A stretch of 64,000 nt of DNA. Source: Pedobacter psychrodurus. Lineage in GTDB: Bacteria; Bacteroidota; Bacteroidia; Sphingobacteriales; Sphingobacteriaceae. The stretch is taken from the NCBI RefSeq assembly GCF_004331735.1, contig NZ_SJSO01000002.1:248001-312000 (forward strand), in the 5' to 3' direction. Position 1 is the stretch's first letter; each line of letters starts with the position of its first letter. Under the pieces are notes generated by a model. The model was given only the letters and a program-made list of their open reading frames with translations. It did not search any database and was not told the DNA's origin. The translations under genes were made by a program, and so were the position numbers. Below, piece by piece: positions 26,906-34,123 of this stretch.

Positions 26906-28270
26906 ATGAAAAATTTCAAAGTATTATTGGCATCGTTATCAATTTTAGCTGTAACAATGTCTGCGTGTAAGAAAAATGATGGCGATCCGATAGTAGAAGA
27001 GCCAGCAGCACCAGAAACTATCCCAAGCAATGTTACTGCAAATAAAACGCTTACATCAGATAGAGTTTGGATATTAAAAGGGGAGACACACGTTCAAAGT
27101 GGTGCTATTCTTACTATTGAAGCTGGAACTGTTATTAAGAGTGATGTGACTTCAAAAGGAGCACTAGTAATAGATAAAGGAGCTAGAATTGAAGCTGTAG
27201 GTACAGTAGATAAACCAATTGTGTTTACCTCTGGTAGAGCAGCAGGTGATAGAAACCCAGGTGATTGGTCAGGTATCACAATCATTGGTAATTCAATAAC
27301 TAATAGAACTTCAACATCCAATGTTGAGGGTGGTGTGACAGGAACTTTTGGTTTAGGTACTGTAGCTAATGACAACTCGGGTACTCTAAAGTATGTACGT
27401 GTAGAATATGCAGGTACTGCATTTAGTGCTAATAGTGAAGTAAACGCGCTTAGCTTTTATGCTGTAGGTAGCGCAACAACATTAGATCACATTCAAGTAT
27501 CTTATGCAAAAGATGATGCTTTTGAATTCTTCGGTGGAACTGTTAATGGAAAGTACTTAATTGCTTATGGTACATCTGATGATGATTTCGACTTTGATTT
27601 CGGTTACTCTGGAAAAATCCAGTTTGCGGTAAGTTATAAATTGGCTAATTATTTTGATGCTGCCGATCAAAGTAATGGTATTGAATGTGATAATGAGTCT
27701 ACTATTCCAGCCACTGGCCCATCAACCCCAAGAACTAAGCCAGTATTATCTAACTTTACGTTTGTTGGTACCAATGGTAGCGATAACGCCGCCTCTACAA
27801 ATAACTTTGCTGCACGTTTCAGAAGAGCATCTCAGTTTGCATTAAACAACTCGATTTTATTAGGATATAAAGCTGCTGGTTTCTCAATTGAGTCTTCACA
27901 AAGTGCTACTGATTATGTTTCTGGAGCTGCTACATTTAAAAATAATTTAGTGCATGCGGTTGCTAATCCATATCAATCTTTTGATGCAAGTGCACAAGGT
28001 GTAATTACATCTGCTGCAATCAAAACAAAGGCAGAAACAGAGGGTAATGTAACTTTAGCAGCTGTTACAGATGCAGGTTTAAAAGCCCCATTAACCGCTA
28101 CAGCTCCAGATTTAATTCCTAATGCTGGTTCTGCTGCTTTAGCTGGAACATGGGTAAGCCCAGATGGCTCTTCATTCTTCACGGCTGTGACTTACAGAGG
28201 TGCTTTCAGTGCAACTGACAACTGGACAACAGGTTGGACAAACTTTAACCCAGGTGCTAAAGTTTACTAA
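26906..28270 (+). CDS. Surface lipoprotein with right-handed beta-helix region
   Basis: The 454-residue protein has a lipoprotein signal peptide with lipobox MSAC followed by KKN, so it should be acylated at Cys20 and carried to the outer membrane. The body has repeated short beta-strands (for example IEAGTVIKSD, LVIDKGARIEAVG, IVFTSGRAA) consistent with a parallel beta-helix like those of polymorphic adhesins and pectate-lyase folds. No catalytic residues are evident. It follows the TonB-dependent receptor closely and likely forms a receptor-lipoprotein pair. A decayed copy of its last 70 codons lies just downstream. Confidence 0.85.
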   Translation: MKNFKVLLASLSILAVTMSACKKNDGDPIVEEPAAPETIPSNVTANKTLTSDRVWILKGETHVQSGAILTIEAGTVIKSDVTSKGALVIDKGARIEAVGTVDKPIVFTSGRAAGDRNPGDWSGITIIGNSITNRTSTSNVEGGVTGTFGLGTVANDNSGTLKYVRVEYAGTAFSANSEVNALSFYAVGSATTLDHIQVSYAKDDAFEFFGGTVNGKYLIAYGTSDDDFDFDFGYSGKIQFAVSYKLANYFDAADQSNGIECDNESTIPATGPSTPRTKPVLSNFTFVGTNGSDNAASTNNFAARFRRASQFALNNSILLGYKAAGFSIESSQSATDYVSGAATFKNNLVHAVANPYQSFDASAQGVITSAAIKTKAETEGNVTLAAVTDAGLKAPLTATAPDLIPNAGSAALAGTWVSPDGSSFFTAVTYRGAFSATDNWTTGWTNFNPGAKVY

Positions 28271-28293
28271 AAAGAAATTCTTATAAATTGAAG

Positions 28294-28332
28294 GAGCCTG
28301 TATCATGACTAATGATACAGGCTCTTTTTTTA
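28294..28332 (+). terminator. Rho-independent terminator of the receptor-lipoprotein unit
   Basis: GAGCCTGTATCAT pairs with ATGATACAGGCTC around a five-base loop and is followed by a run of T. Confidence 0.9.
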
Positions 28333-28357
28333 TATTAGAATTTTACAGATAAATCTG

Positions 28358-28569
28358 GTTGCTGTTATGGATGCAGGTTTAAAGCTCCACTAAACCCTAC
28401 AGCTCCAGACTTAATTCCTAATGCAGGTTCTGCTGCTTTAGATGGAACATTGGTAAGCCTAGATGGCTCTTCACTCTTCGCAGCTGTGACTAAAAGAGGT
28501 GCTATTATTACAACTGATAACTGGACAACAGATTGGGTAGACTTAAACCCAGGTGCTAAAGTTTATTAA
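28358..28569 (+). pseudogene. Decayed duplicate of the 3' end of the beta-helix lipoprotein gene
   Basis: This ~212 bp segment matches the last ~215 bp of the lipoprotein gene (about 28055-28270) across its length. Shared pieces include TTAATTCCTAATGC, GATGGCTCTTCA, ACTGGACAACAG and the end CCCAGGTGCTAAAGTTTA. A base is missing in the GGTTTAAA-GC run, which shifts the frame, and no start codon or 5' part exists. A weaker copy of the terminator follows. It is therefore a remnant of a tandem duplication, not a gene. Confidence 0.85.
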
Positions 28570-28717
28570 ATTAGCTTATAAAATATTTTGAAAAGTCTCT
28601 GCCATTAATAATGATACGGGATATTTTTAAGGTAATTTGTAGATTTAAATTACATATACGTATTTTAAATTTTAAAAAAAAAGTGCTATTAAATCTACAA
28701 CTTAATGTTTAGTTAAT

Positions 28718-28746
28718 TTTGATTTAATATTCATCATGTATTTTTG
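28718..28746 (+). promoter_or_regulatory. Putative promoter abutting the small lipoprotein gene
   Basis: TTTG at 28718-28721 and TATTTTTG at 28739-28746 are 17 bp apart. The -7 box ends only four bases before the ATG at 28751, so a transcript from it would be almost leaderless. Confidence 0.45.
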
Positions 28747-28750
28747 ATTA

Positions 28751-29059
28751 ATGGAAAATTTAAAGATTAATGCCCGTAAAATTGCAATAGTTGCAGTTTT
28801 ATCAATCTCCTCCCTAACGGGTTGTAAAAAAGATGAAATCAAAATCGAACCTGTTACTAAAACAACGGAAGTATCAGAAATTGAGTTTTCAAAACTACTA
28901 CAGTTTATTTCTATAACTACCACTGCGCCAAAGGATCAAATTGTATACAATGAAAAGAACAAAGAATTTGTTGTATATGGTTGGTATCATAAAAGTTTAG
29001 CAGATGTTCAATCTGAGTACGATACTGCAAATGAATATAAAGCCACATACGAGAAATAA
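28751..29059 (+). CDS. Small lipoprotein, M57-metallopeptidase-associated
   Basis: The 102-residue protein has a lipoprotein signal with lipobox LTGC followed by KKD. The remaining ~75 residues (FSKLLQFISITTTAPKDQIV, then KEFVVYGWYHKSLADVQSEY) resemble, as far as I can judge, the N-terminal region that precedes the catalytic domain in M57 dual-action HEIGH metallopeptidase lipoproteins of Pedobacter. The next gene starts one base after its stop and carries the M57-like domain. The pair could be a split version of one lipoprotein, or an inhibitor-propeptide arrangement. Both are inferences. Confidence 0.7.
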   Translation: MENLKINARKIAIVAVLSISSLTGCKKDEIKIEPVTKTTEVSEIEFSKLLQFISITTTAPKDQIVYNEKNKEFVVYGWYHKSLADVQSEYDTANEYKATYEK

Positions 29060-29060
29060 T

Positions 29061-30428
29061 ATGAAAAAACAAATATTTATTTTGCTGGCTATTATGATAA
29101 TAGCTACAGGAGCATATGCTCAGATAACATTACAGTCATTTCAAATTGGACAGAATTATTTACAAGGAACATCTCTTAAAGTAGCAAATATAAATTCTGC
29201 AACTCCTTTTAAGTTTCTTGTCTCTGTAACTAGGGGAATTAATCCTGGTGGAGGATCTGTTTCTGGTAATTGTACAATTAAGCTATATTACACAGAAAAT
29301 CAAAGTAGTGATTCAAACATTCCAGATGATCCAACAAGCCTGCTTTTATTTACAAGAAACATAACATCTTCCGATTATAATTCAAGTCAGGCAATTTTAG
29401 CTGATTTAGATGCATCATTGCCAGCGAATAAGCAATATGGTAAATTAATTCTGAGGTTTGAATATTTAGATAATAACAATATAAATCGTATAAGTTACTC
29501 CTCCACTAGATATGGGATTTATATAGTACCTCCAGTTGTTACCCCTCCCACGATTGATGCTACCACTATTGCAAAGATTCAATCTATGGGATTTAGTACT
29601 TCGGGAATATCTTCAGAAGGTGAATATTATACAGTTGAAAATGATATCCTAATTAGAAAAAGTACGCTTTTTCAAAATGCTGGGGAATTTTTGATTAACA
29701 ATGATCGACAACACAACGTTTACATACTGGTAAAAGCATCTGTATGGACCATGAGTGTTTGGGATGTTATTACTGCGGCTCATTTATGGAATTCTAATCC
29801 TAATAGTGATATCAAATTACATGTGATTAATGAGTTCGGAAATCAACCATTGCCACCAATTGACATTACTATTGATTATAAGCCAAGTTCATATCCTGTA
29901 AGGGCAGAGTTTCCGAATGGTAATGGACTCGCAGGTCGTATGATTTATGTTGGGCTTAATCAAAATCAAATCTCTAATATCAATCCAATAGTAGCAATAA
30001 CACGCGCAATAGCCCATTCTTTAGGCTTGAAAAATAATAGTATTCCCAATTCAATTATGAATAGTGGAGGAGCTAACAATTATGTCTTTCCGATAAATAC
30101 CTCAGACAATCAGCTGATGAGTTCACTCTATCCAGTTAATCCTAATAGTGCGATAATTCCATATATATCTGGTGTTAATAGTTTGAATATGCACGAAAGT
30201 GGTACTTTTGAAACGAGTTACATACTTTTAGGTACATCGTATAACTGGAATATAGTACCGACAAATGGAACAGCTAACTTAGGTGTTCCTGATGTTTCTT
30301 GGGCTTCTCAGCCTCGACTACCTGAAATCTCGTTTGGTGCTGTTGGTAGCTATCAAATCCAATGTTCTTTAACTACTAGCAAATACACATCACCAGCAAC
30401 TGCAACAGCAAATGTTGCAGTACAATAG
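29061..30428 (+). CDS. Secreted M57-like metallopeptidase homologue with degenerate active site
   Basis: I start at ATG 29061 (MKKQIFILLAIMI, 455 residues), which gives a clean signal peptide ending GAYAQ; the open frame begins 19 codons earlier inside the previous gene. An N-terminal beta domain (about 20-165) is followed by an M57-type region (KIQSMGFSTSGI, WDVITAAHLWNS). Where active members have HExxHxxG, this protein has RAIAHSLGL: the second His is kept but the first His and the catalytic Glu are replaced. A Met-turn-like SIMN follows. It ends in an Ig-like beta domain (about 375-455). It is probably a catalytically dead binding protein. Confidence 0.7.
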   Translation: MKKQIFILLAIMIIATGAYAQITLQSFQIGQNYLQGTSLKVANINSATPFKFLVSVTRGINPGGGSVSGNCTIKLYYTENQSSDSNIPDDPTSLLLFTRNITSSDYNSSQAILADLDASLPANKQYGKLILRFEYLDNNNINRISYSSTRYGIYIVPPVVTPPTIDATTIAKIQSMGFSTSGISSEGEYYTVENDILIRKSTLFQNAGEFLINNDRQHNVYILVKASVWTMSVWDVITAAHLWNSNPNSDIKLHVINEFGNQPLPPIDITIDYKPSSYPVRAEFPNGNGLAGRMIYVGLNQNQISNINPIVAITRAIAHSLGLKNNSIPNSIMNSGGANNYVFPINTSDNQLMSSLYPVNPNSAIIPYISGVNSLNMHESGTFETSYILLGTSYNWNIVPTNGTANLGVPDVSWASQPRLPEISFGAVGSYQIQCSLTTSKYTSPATATANVAVQ

Positions 30429-30459
30429 TTACATAAATAAAACATTAATATATTATAAA

Positions 30460-30625
30460 AAAGAGGGTGTCCAAAAAGGTAAAATTCTAAATTTATAGAT
30501 AAGAATTTTGCAATAGATGTGGCATGAAAATATCGATTCCTTAATTTTTGCTCCGAACATCGGTCATTTATTAAGAAAGTATAAATCAACAAAGAGGGTA
30601 TCCGACCTTTTCGGACACCCTCTTT
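30460..30625. mobile_element. MITE-like element with 21 bp terminal inverted repeats
   Basis: The left end AAAGAGGGTGTCCAAAAAGGT (30460-30480, 21 bp) and the inverse complement of the right end (30605-30625) agree at 20 of 21 positions. The ~166 bp between encode nothing. A third copy of the motif at ~30593 makes the right end itself a hairpin. A non-autonomous transposon derivative is the simplest reading; no target-site duplication is clear. Confidence 0.55.
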
Positions 30626-30628
30626 GTT
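30592..30628. terminator. Bidirectional terminator hairpin at the right end of the MITE-like element
   Basis: CAAAGAGGGTATCCGA pairs with TCGGACACCCTCTTTG around a short loop, with T runs on either strand. It lies between two convergent genes and can serve both. Confidence 0.7.
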
Positions 30629-30934
30629 TTATGCGGTTTTGTTTGTATCAGTTTTAACTTTTTTCTTTGGAGTATTCTTGTCGAGCGTTTGCTCAGTTGC
30701 TACAGTTACGCTTTCTTCTTCTTTGATATACGGCGTTATAGAATCATCTTGAGTATGGAAAGTAACTTTTTTAGTTAATTGCTTTGCAAATTTTTCGATT
30801 ACTTTATCTGTTTTTTTTGCTTTGCCGTACTGAATAACAAGTTCGTTAAATGCAAGGGCTAATTTCGATTCTAATTCTTTACGTAATTTTTTGCTTGTCG
30901 AATGATTTTTCGACTTGGATTTATTCTTTTTCAT
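30629..30934 (-). CDS. Small Lys-rich hypothetical protein
   Basis: The 101-residue protein is strongly basic at both ends (KKNKSKSKNHSTSKKLRKEL at the start, TPKKKVKTDTNKTA at the end) with a helical middle (LALAFNELVIQYGKAKKTDK). No family is recognised. The charge pattern suggests nucleic-acid binding, as in small histone-H1-like proteins of Bacteroidota, but this is only compositional. It is isolated between the MITE-like element and a divergent tiny membrane-protein gene. Confidence 0.65.
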   Translation of the reverse strand: MKKNKSKSKNHSTSKKLRKELESKLALAFNELVIQYGKAKKTDKVIEKFAKQLTKKVTFHTQDDSITPYIKEEESVTVATEQTLDKNTPKKKVKTDTNKTA

Positions 30935-31083
30935 CTAGAACTTATGTGATTTCTCCAAAGGTAAAAAAACAGAAAGTTAAATTAATATTATGATTATGTT
31001 AACACATGGCTTGGTGGTTAACATATAAAATATTTCTCATAACTTAGTTTAAATCACATAGGTAAGAATTTAATCGAAAGAAT

Positions 31084-31236
31084 ATGAATTATCCAATATT
31101 AATCGGCGTTGTAGTTCTGGTCATTATTTTAATTGCTTACCTGATCATAAGAAACCAAAAGGATAAGAAAGAGTTTGAAGAAGAGGTAATCCAATCAGAA
31201 CTTCCTCCGGAGAAAGACGATAAAGAAAATATTTAA
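31084..31236 (+). CDS. Tiny single-pass membrane protein (50 residues)
   Basis: The frame runs from ATG 31084 to TAA 31236. The protein has one strong membrane helix (about residues 4-22, ILIGVVVLVIILIAYLII) and a charged tail rich in Lys and Glu. Its stop overlaps the stop of the convergent gene at 31233 by four bases. The clear helix-plus-charged-tail design, typical of small Bacteroidota membrane proteins, makes it more likely real than chance. Function unknown. Confidence 0.6.
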   Translation: MNYPILIGVVVLVIILIAYLIIRNQKDKKEFEEEVIQSELPPEKDDKENI

Positions 31237-31514
31237 AAAGTATTTCCGGGTGCTATATCACCACCCAGATCCAACGTATTTTGGATACCTTCCAGGTATT
31301 GGAGCAGATGCCGCTCAGCATTTGCATAAGAGGTAAATGTCGATGCCGGTTCGTAAGCATCAGCATTGGTTTTGCTTTTGTAAAATGAACTGATTTTGAA
31401 AACGAAAACTTTGCCATCATTAATTGGCGACATAATTCTAGCCTTTATAGCGTGGCCGTTTACCTCAACAAAAAATTCTTTTAAAACGGTATAGATAACA
31501 GCAGACATAGACAA
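31233..31514 (-). CDS. Small hypothetical protein
   Basis: This 93-residue protein has alternating beta-like segments (VIYTVLKEFFVEVNGHAIKA, then GKVFVFKISSFYKS) and a helix near the end (ANAERHLLQYLEGI). No signal peptide or membrane helix is visible. I do not recognise the family. Two in-frame ATG codons (MSM) stand at the start. It ends convergently on the tiny membrane-protein gene, with overlapping stop codons. Confidence 0.65.
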   Translation of the reverse strand: MSMSAVIYTVLKEFFVEVNGHAIKARIMSPINDGKVFVFKISSFYKSKTNADAYEPASTFTSYANAERHLLQYLEGIQNTLDLGGDIAPGNTF

Positions 31515-31642
31515 GGTTTAGATTTAATTCAAAATAAGAGATCTAAATTACCTTAAATAGCTAATGAATCAGCCTGTTATTGATAAGATAATGATTTATT
31601 AACATTAATTTAACGTACGTTCTTGTGTTTAATGCGATGGAC

Positions 31643-32851
31643 CTATTTCTTAACAGGCTCGTAGGCATAAACCACTTCATATTTACTGTTCTTGAAATTT
31701 GAAGAAAGTTGTCCGATTTTTAGATTCTGAGCCTGGGGTGTAGGCTCGCAGTACGAGTACTTCTTGCCTTTATAAGTAATTGGTTCGCCAATTGGTTTGT
31801 CAAACTGAACGGCAATAGTTAAATGTTTAGGGTATAGCAAGGCAATCATCGGCAGGTTATATATTTCCTTTACCAAATAAAAAAATAGTGCCGCCCGGTC
31901 ATCGCAATCGCTGTAGATACTTAATAATGTCTGTTCAGGCGAGAAACGTTTCTCCTTGCCAAAATTTTCACCGTCATCTTCATATAAAAAACCATAACGG
32001 GTAAATCTCATCAGGTAATCAACACCTTTTTTCTGATCCATGTGTTTTAGGTTTTCTTTCAAGGTGGGAATAAGAGAGCTGTACGTTTCCCTGCTCAAAG
32101 GAATATTAAAATAACTCTCAAAATCTACTACAGGATAATTTTTAAAAATGGTTTGTACATCTTCATTAACTTTTAGCTTAAAATGATGAATTTTTTGACG
32201 GTAGCTAAATTCAATATCCTTTTCCTGATAACTTTCTGGTTTAAAATCGGGCATTCGAGTAACCTTATAAGAGAATGGGTTTTTAGCCTCTGGAATTGAA
32301 ATTTTAACAGGTTTGTAAGCATCGGCCTGTTTAAACAGTTTACCGTAATCATGGTAATTAAGGCACATAAACTTTTTATTGTCAACCATAAAGAACGGAA
32401 TATCGCTGATGTCCTCTTCATTTCTTACATAAAAGATAACCTGATCATTGCCTACAGCTAACCTTGCATCATACCCACATTTACTCAGTAAAAACCATTT
32501 GTATAAAGTATAGCCAAAATAATTATCTGCTTTCGGGCTAATCTGTTCAGCTGTTTTACGGATTAGTTGATAATAAATCCAGTCGTTTAAATGATATTTT
32601 TTCTGGTATTTTTCTAAAGACGAAATAAGAGGCGCATATTGGCCAGCAGAGATGCGGCTGTAAAAGTTTGAAACGGCTGATGTAGTTGCTGTTTTAGGTA
32701 TTGGAAAAACTACTGAAGAATCGATACTAAAGTTAAAAGTTCCATCATAAAAATCGAAAGAATGGTTCTGTCCCTTCGAGATGACGGTATTCATCATCAG
32801 GCAAACGAACAAAATAGTCCTCAAAACATATATGTATATCCCTCTTTTCAA
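31643..32851 (-). CDS. Secreted transglutaminase-like (papain-fold) protein
   Basis: The 402-residue protein has an N-terminal signal sequence (about residues 1-27). The C-terminal third looks like a transglutaminase-like core: a Cys in YSDCDDRAALFFYLVKE, a His in YPKHLTIAVQF about 35 residues later, and YCEPTPQ where an Asp-Pro-Thr is usual. The third catalytic residue would then be Glu rather than Asp, or absent. The middle is beta-rich without recognised domains. It may hydrolyse or cross-link peptides in the periplasm; function is unproven. It is probably monocistronic. Confidence 0.7.
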   Translation of the reverse strand: MKRGIYIYVLRTILFVCLMMNTVISKGQNHSFDFYDGTFNFSIDSSVVFPIPKTATTSAVSNFYSRISAGQYAPLISSLEKYQKKYHLNDWIYYQLIRKTAEQISPKADNYFGYTLYKWFLLSKCGYDARLAVGNDQVIFYVRNEEDISDIPFFMVDNKKFMCLNYHDYGKLFKQADAYKPVKISIPEAKNPFSYKVTRMPDFKPESYQEKDIEFSYRQKIHHFKLKVNEDVQTIFKNYPVVDFESYFNIPLSRETYSSLIPTLKENLKHMDQKKGVDYLMRFTRYGFLYEDDGENFGKEKRFSPEQTLLSIYSDCDDRAALFFYLVKEIYNLPMIALLYPKHLTIAVQFDKPIGEPITYKGKKYSYCEPTPQAQNLKIGQLSSNFKNSKYEVVYAYEPVKK

Positions 32852-32977
32852 ACCGCTCCATATTTGGTTACATTAAATTTACTTATTATTAACGTAAAAG
32901 CAACAATTTCTTTACGTGAACAATGAAACGGTGCTTAACGGGAAATTAACATTGGATTTTCATGAATTCGGATCAGG

Positions 32978-33784
32978 TTACTTTTTTAGGGCATAAAGTC
33001 TCTTTCTTAAATGTTTTAAAAGCGAGGTATTACAATCTTTACAGTCTATTTCTTTCAAATGAATGGGTTTGCCGATACTGATTTTTAACTGGTGACCATT
33101 TTTGTTGAATAACTCTGAAATTAGCTTTGCCGTTTGTAACGAAGGGTGTATAAATTTCAGCAGGCTAAAAAAGATGCCATTATTGCCATGAAAATACACT
33201 GGTAGTATCGGTACATTGGCTTTGGAAATGATTTTTCCAACCACGGGATGCCATTCGCGGTCGGTAATCTGATTTTTTCTGAATTTATAAGAAGAAACTT
33301 CGCCTGCCGGAAAAATAGCAACAGGACTGCCATCTTTTAAAACTTTTAAAGTTGTTTTTAATCCGCTAATACTTGATGAATCCTGAACTTTTTCGAACGG
33401 ATTTACCGCGATAATACATTTCTCAAGATTTGGGATTTTCTTTAACAGAAAATTCCCCATAAACATCGTGTCAGGTCGGTAATTGGCAAGAGTACTTAAT
33501 AATGCCAATGATTCTATAGCACCGTAGGGGTGGTTTGCAATCGCAATAAATGCACCTTCTTTTGGAATGTTGGCTAAATCCTCATCACTGATCTGAATAG
33601 TAACGCCCAGAACATCCAGAATATGATTAGCGAATTTTTCTCCTTCTAAGGTATTAGCATCCCTAATAATTCCATTGAAGTCGTTAATCTTCAAGAACTT
33701 CATTAAAAAGGAAGCAAGACCAGGGATTGGAATATTACAAATGCCTGTTGCCTTTGAAAAATTCTCTTTAGAAATGACTGTCAT
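32978..33784 (-). CDS. PlsC-type lysophospholipid/glycerolipid acyltransferase, stand-alone
   Basis: The 268-residue protein has PlsC-family blocks: AIANHPYGAIESL (motif I with the catalytic His), FPAGEVSSYKF (motif III equivalent of FPEGxxS) and VPILPVYFHGNNG (motif IV). It lines up along its length with the N-terminal half of the bifunctional protein at 34124-35875, from the MxxIxxxxFxKAT start onward. It is therefore a paralogue lacking the C-terminal GNAT domain. It likely transfers an acyl chain to a lyso-lipid such as a lyso-ornithine lipid or lysophosphatidate at the inner membrane. Confidence 0.85.
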   Translation of the reverse strand: MTVISKENFSKATGICNIPIPGLASFLMKFLKINDFNGIIRDANTLEGEKFANHILDVLGVTIQISDEDLANIPKEGAFIAIANHPYGAIESLALLSTLANYRPDTMFMGNFLLKKIPNLEKCIIAVNPFEKVQDSSSISGLKTTLKVLKDGSPVAIFPAGEVSSYKFRKNQITDREWHPVVGKIISKANVPILPVYFHGNNGIFFSLLKFIHPSLQTAKLISELFNKNGHQLKISIGKPIHLKEIDCKDCNTSLLKHLRKRLYALKK

Positions 33785-34081
33785 AATTATAGTTCAAAAT
33801 TGATTCCGTTAGGGAACCAACTTGATAAATGATTTTTTATTTGAGCTAAATATAAGGGTGGGAAACATTCGGCTCTCACGAAGAAGAATGTTTATCATAG
33901 CTCATAAAGAGTACCTAAAGATAATGGAATAATATGAACAACAGCGTATTAATCGATTAAGAAATTGTAAGGAAGAAAATTCTATAAATAACATTTCATT
34001 AATACCAAATTAATAAGTCAGAAGTACTTTTGTGGCATAAATATTTGGTTAGTATTTATAAAGTTTAGGTTAGTTGATAAT

Positions 34082-34114
34082 AAAAAACCCAGATGGATGT
34101 CTGGGTTTTTTTAT
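34082..34114 (-). terminator. Terminator hairpin between the two acyltransferase genes
   Basis: AAAAACCCAG pairs with CTGGGTTTTT around ATGGATGT. It ends the upstream minus-strand gene at 34124. The rest of 33785-34123 shows no gene and could hold a promoter for the stand-alone acyltransferase. Confidence 0.8.
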
Positions 34115-34123
34115 TGAATTAAT

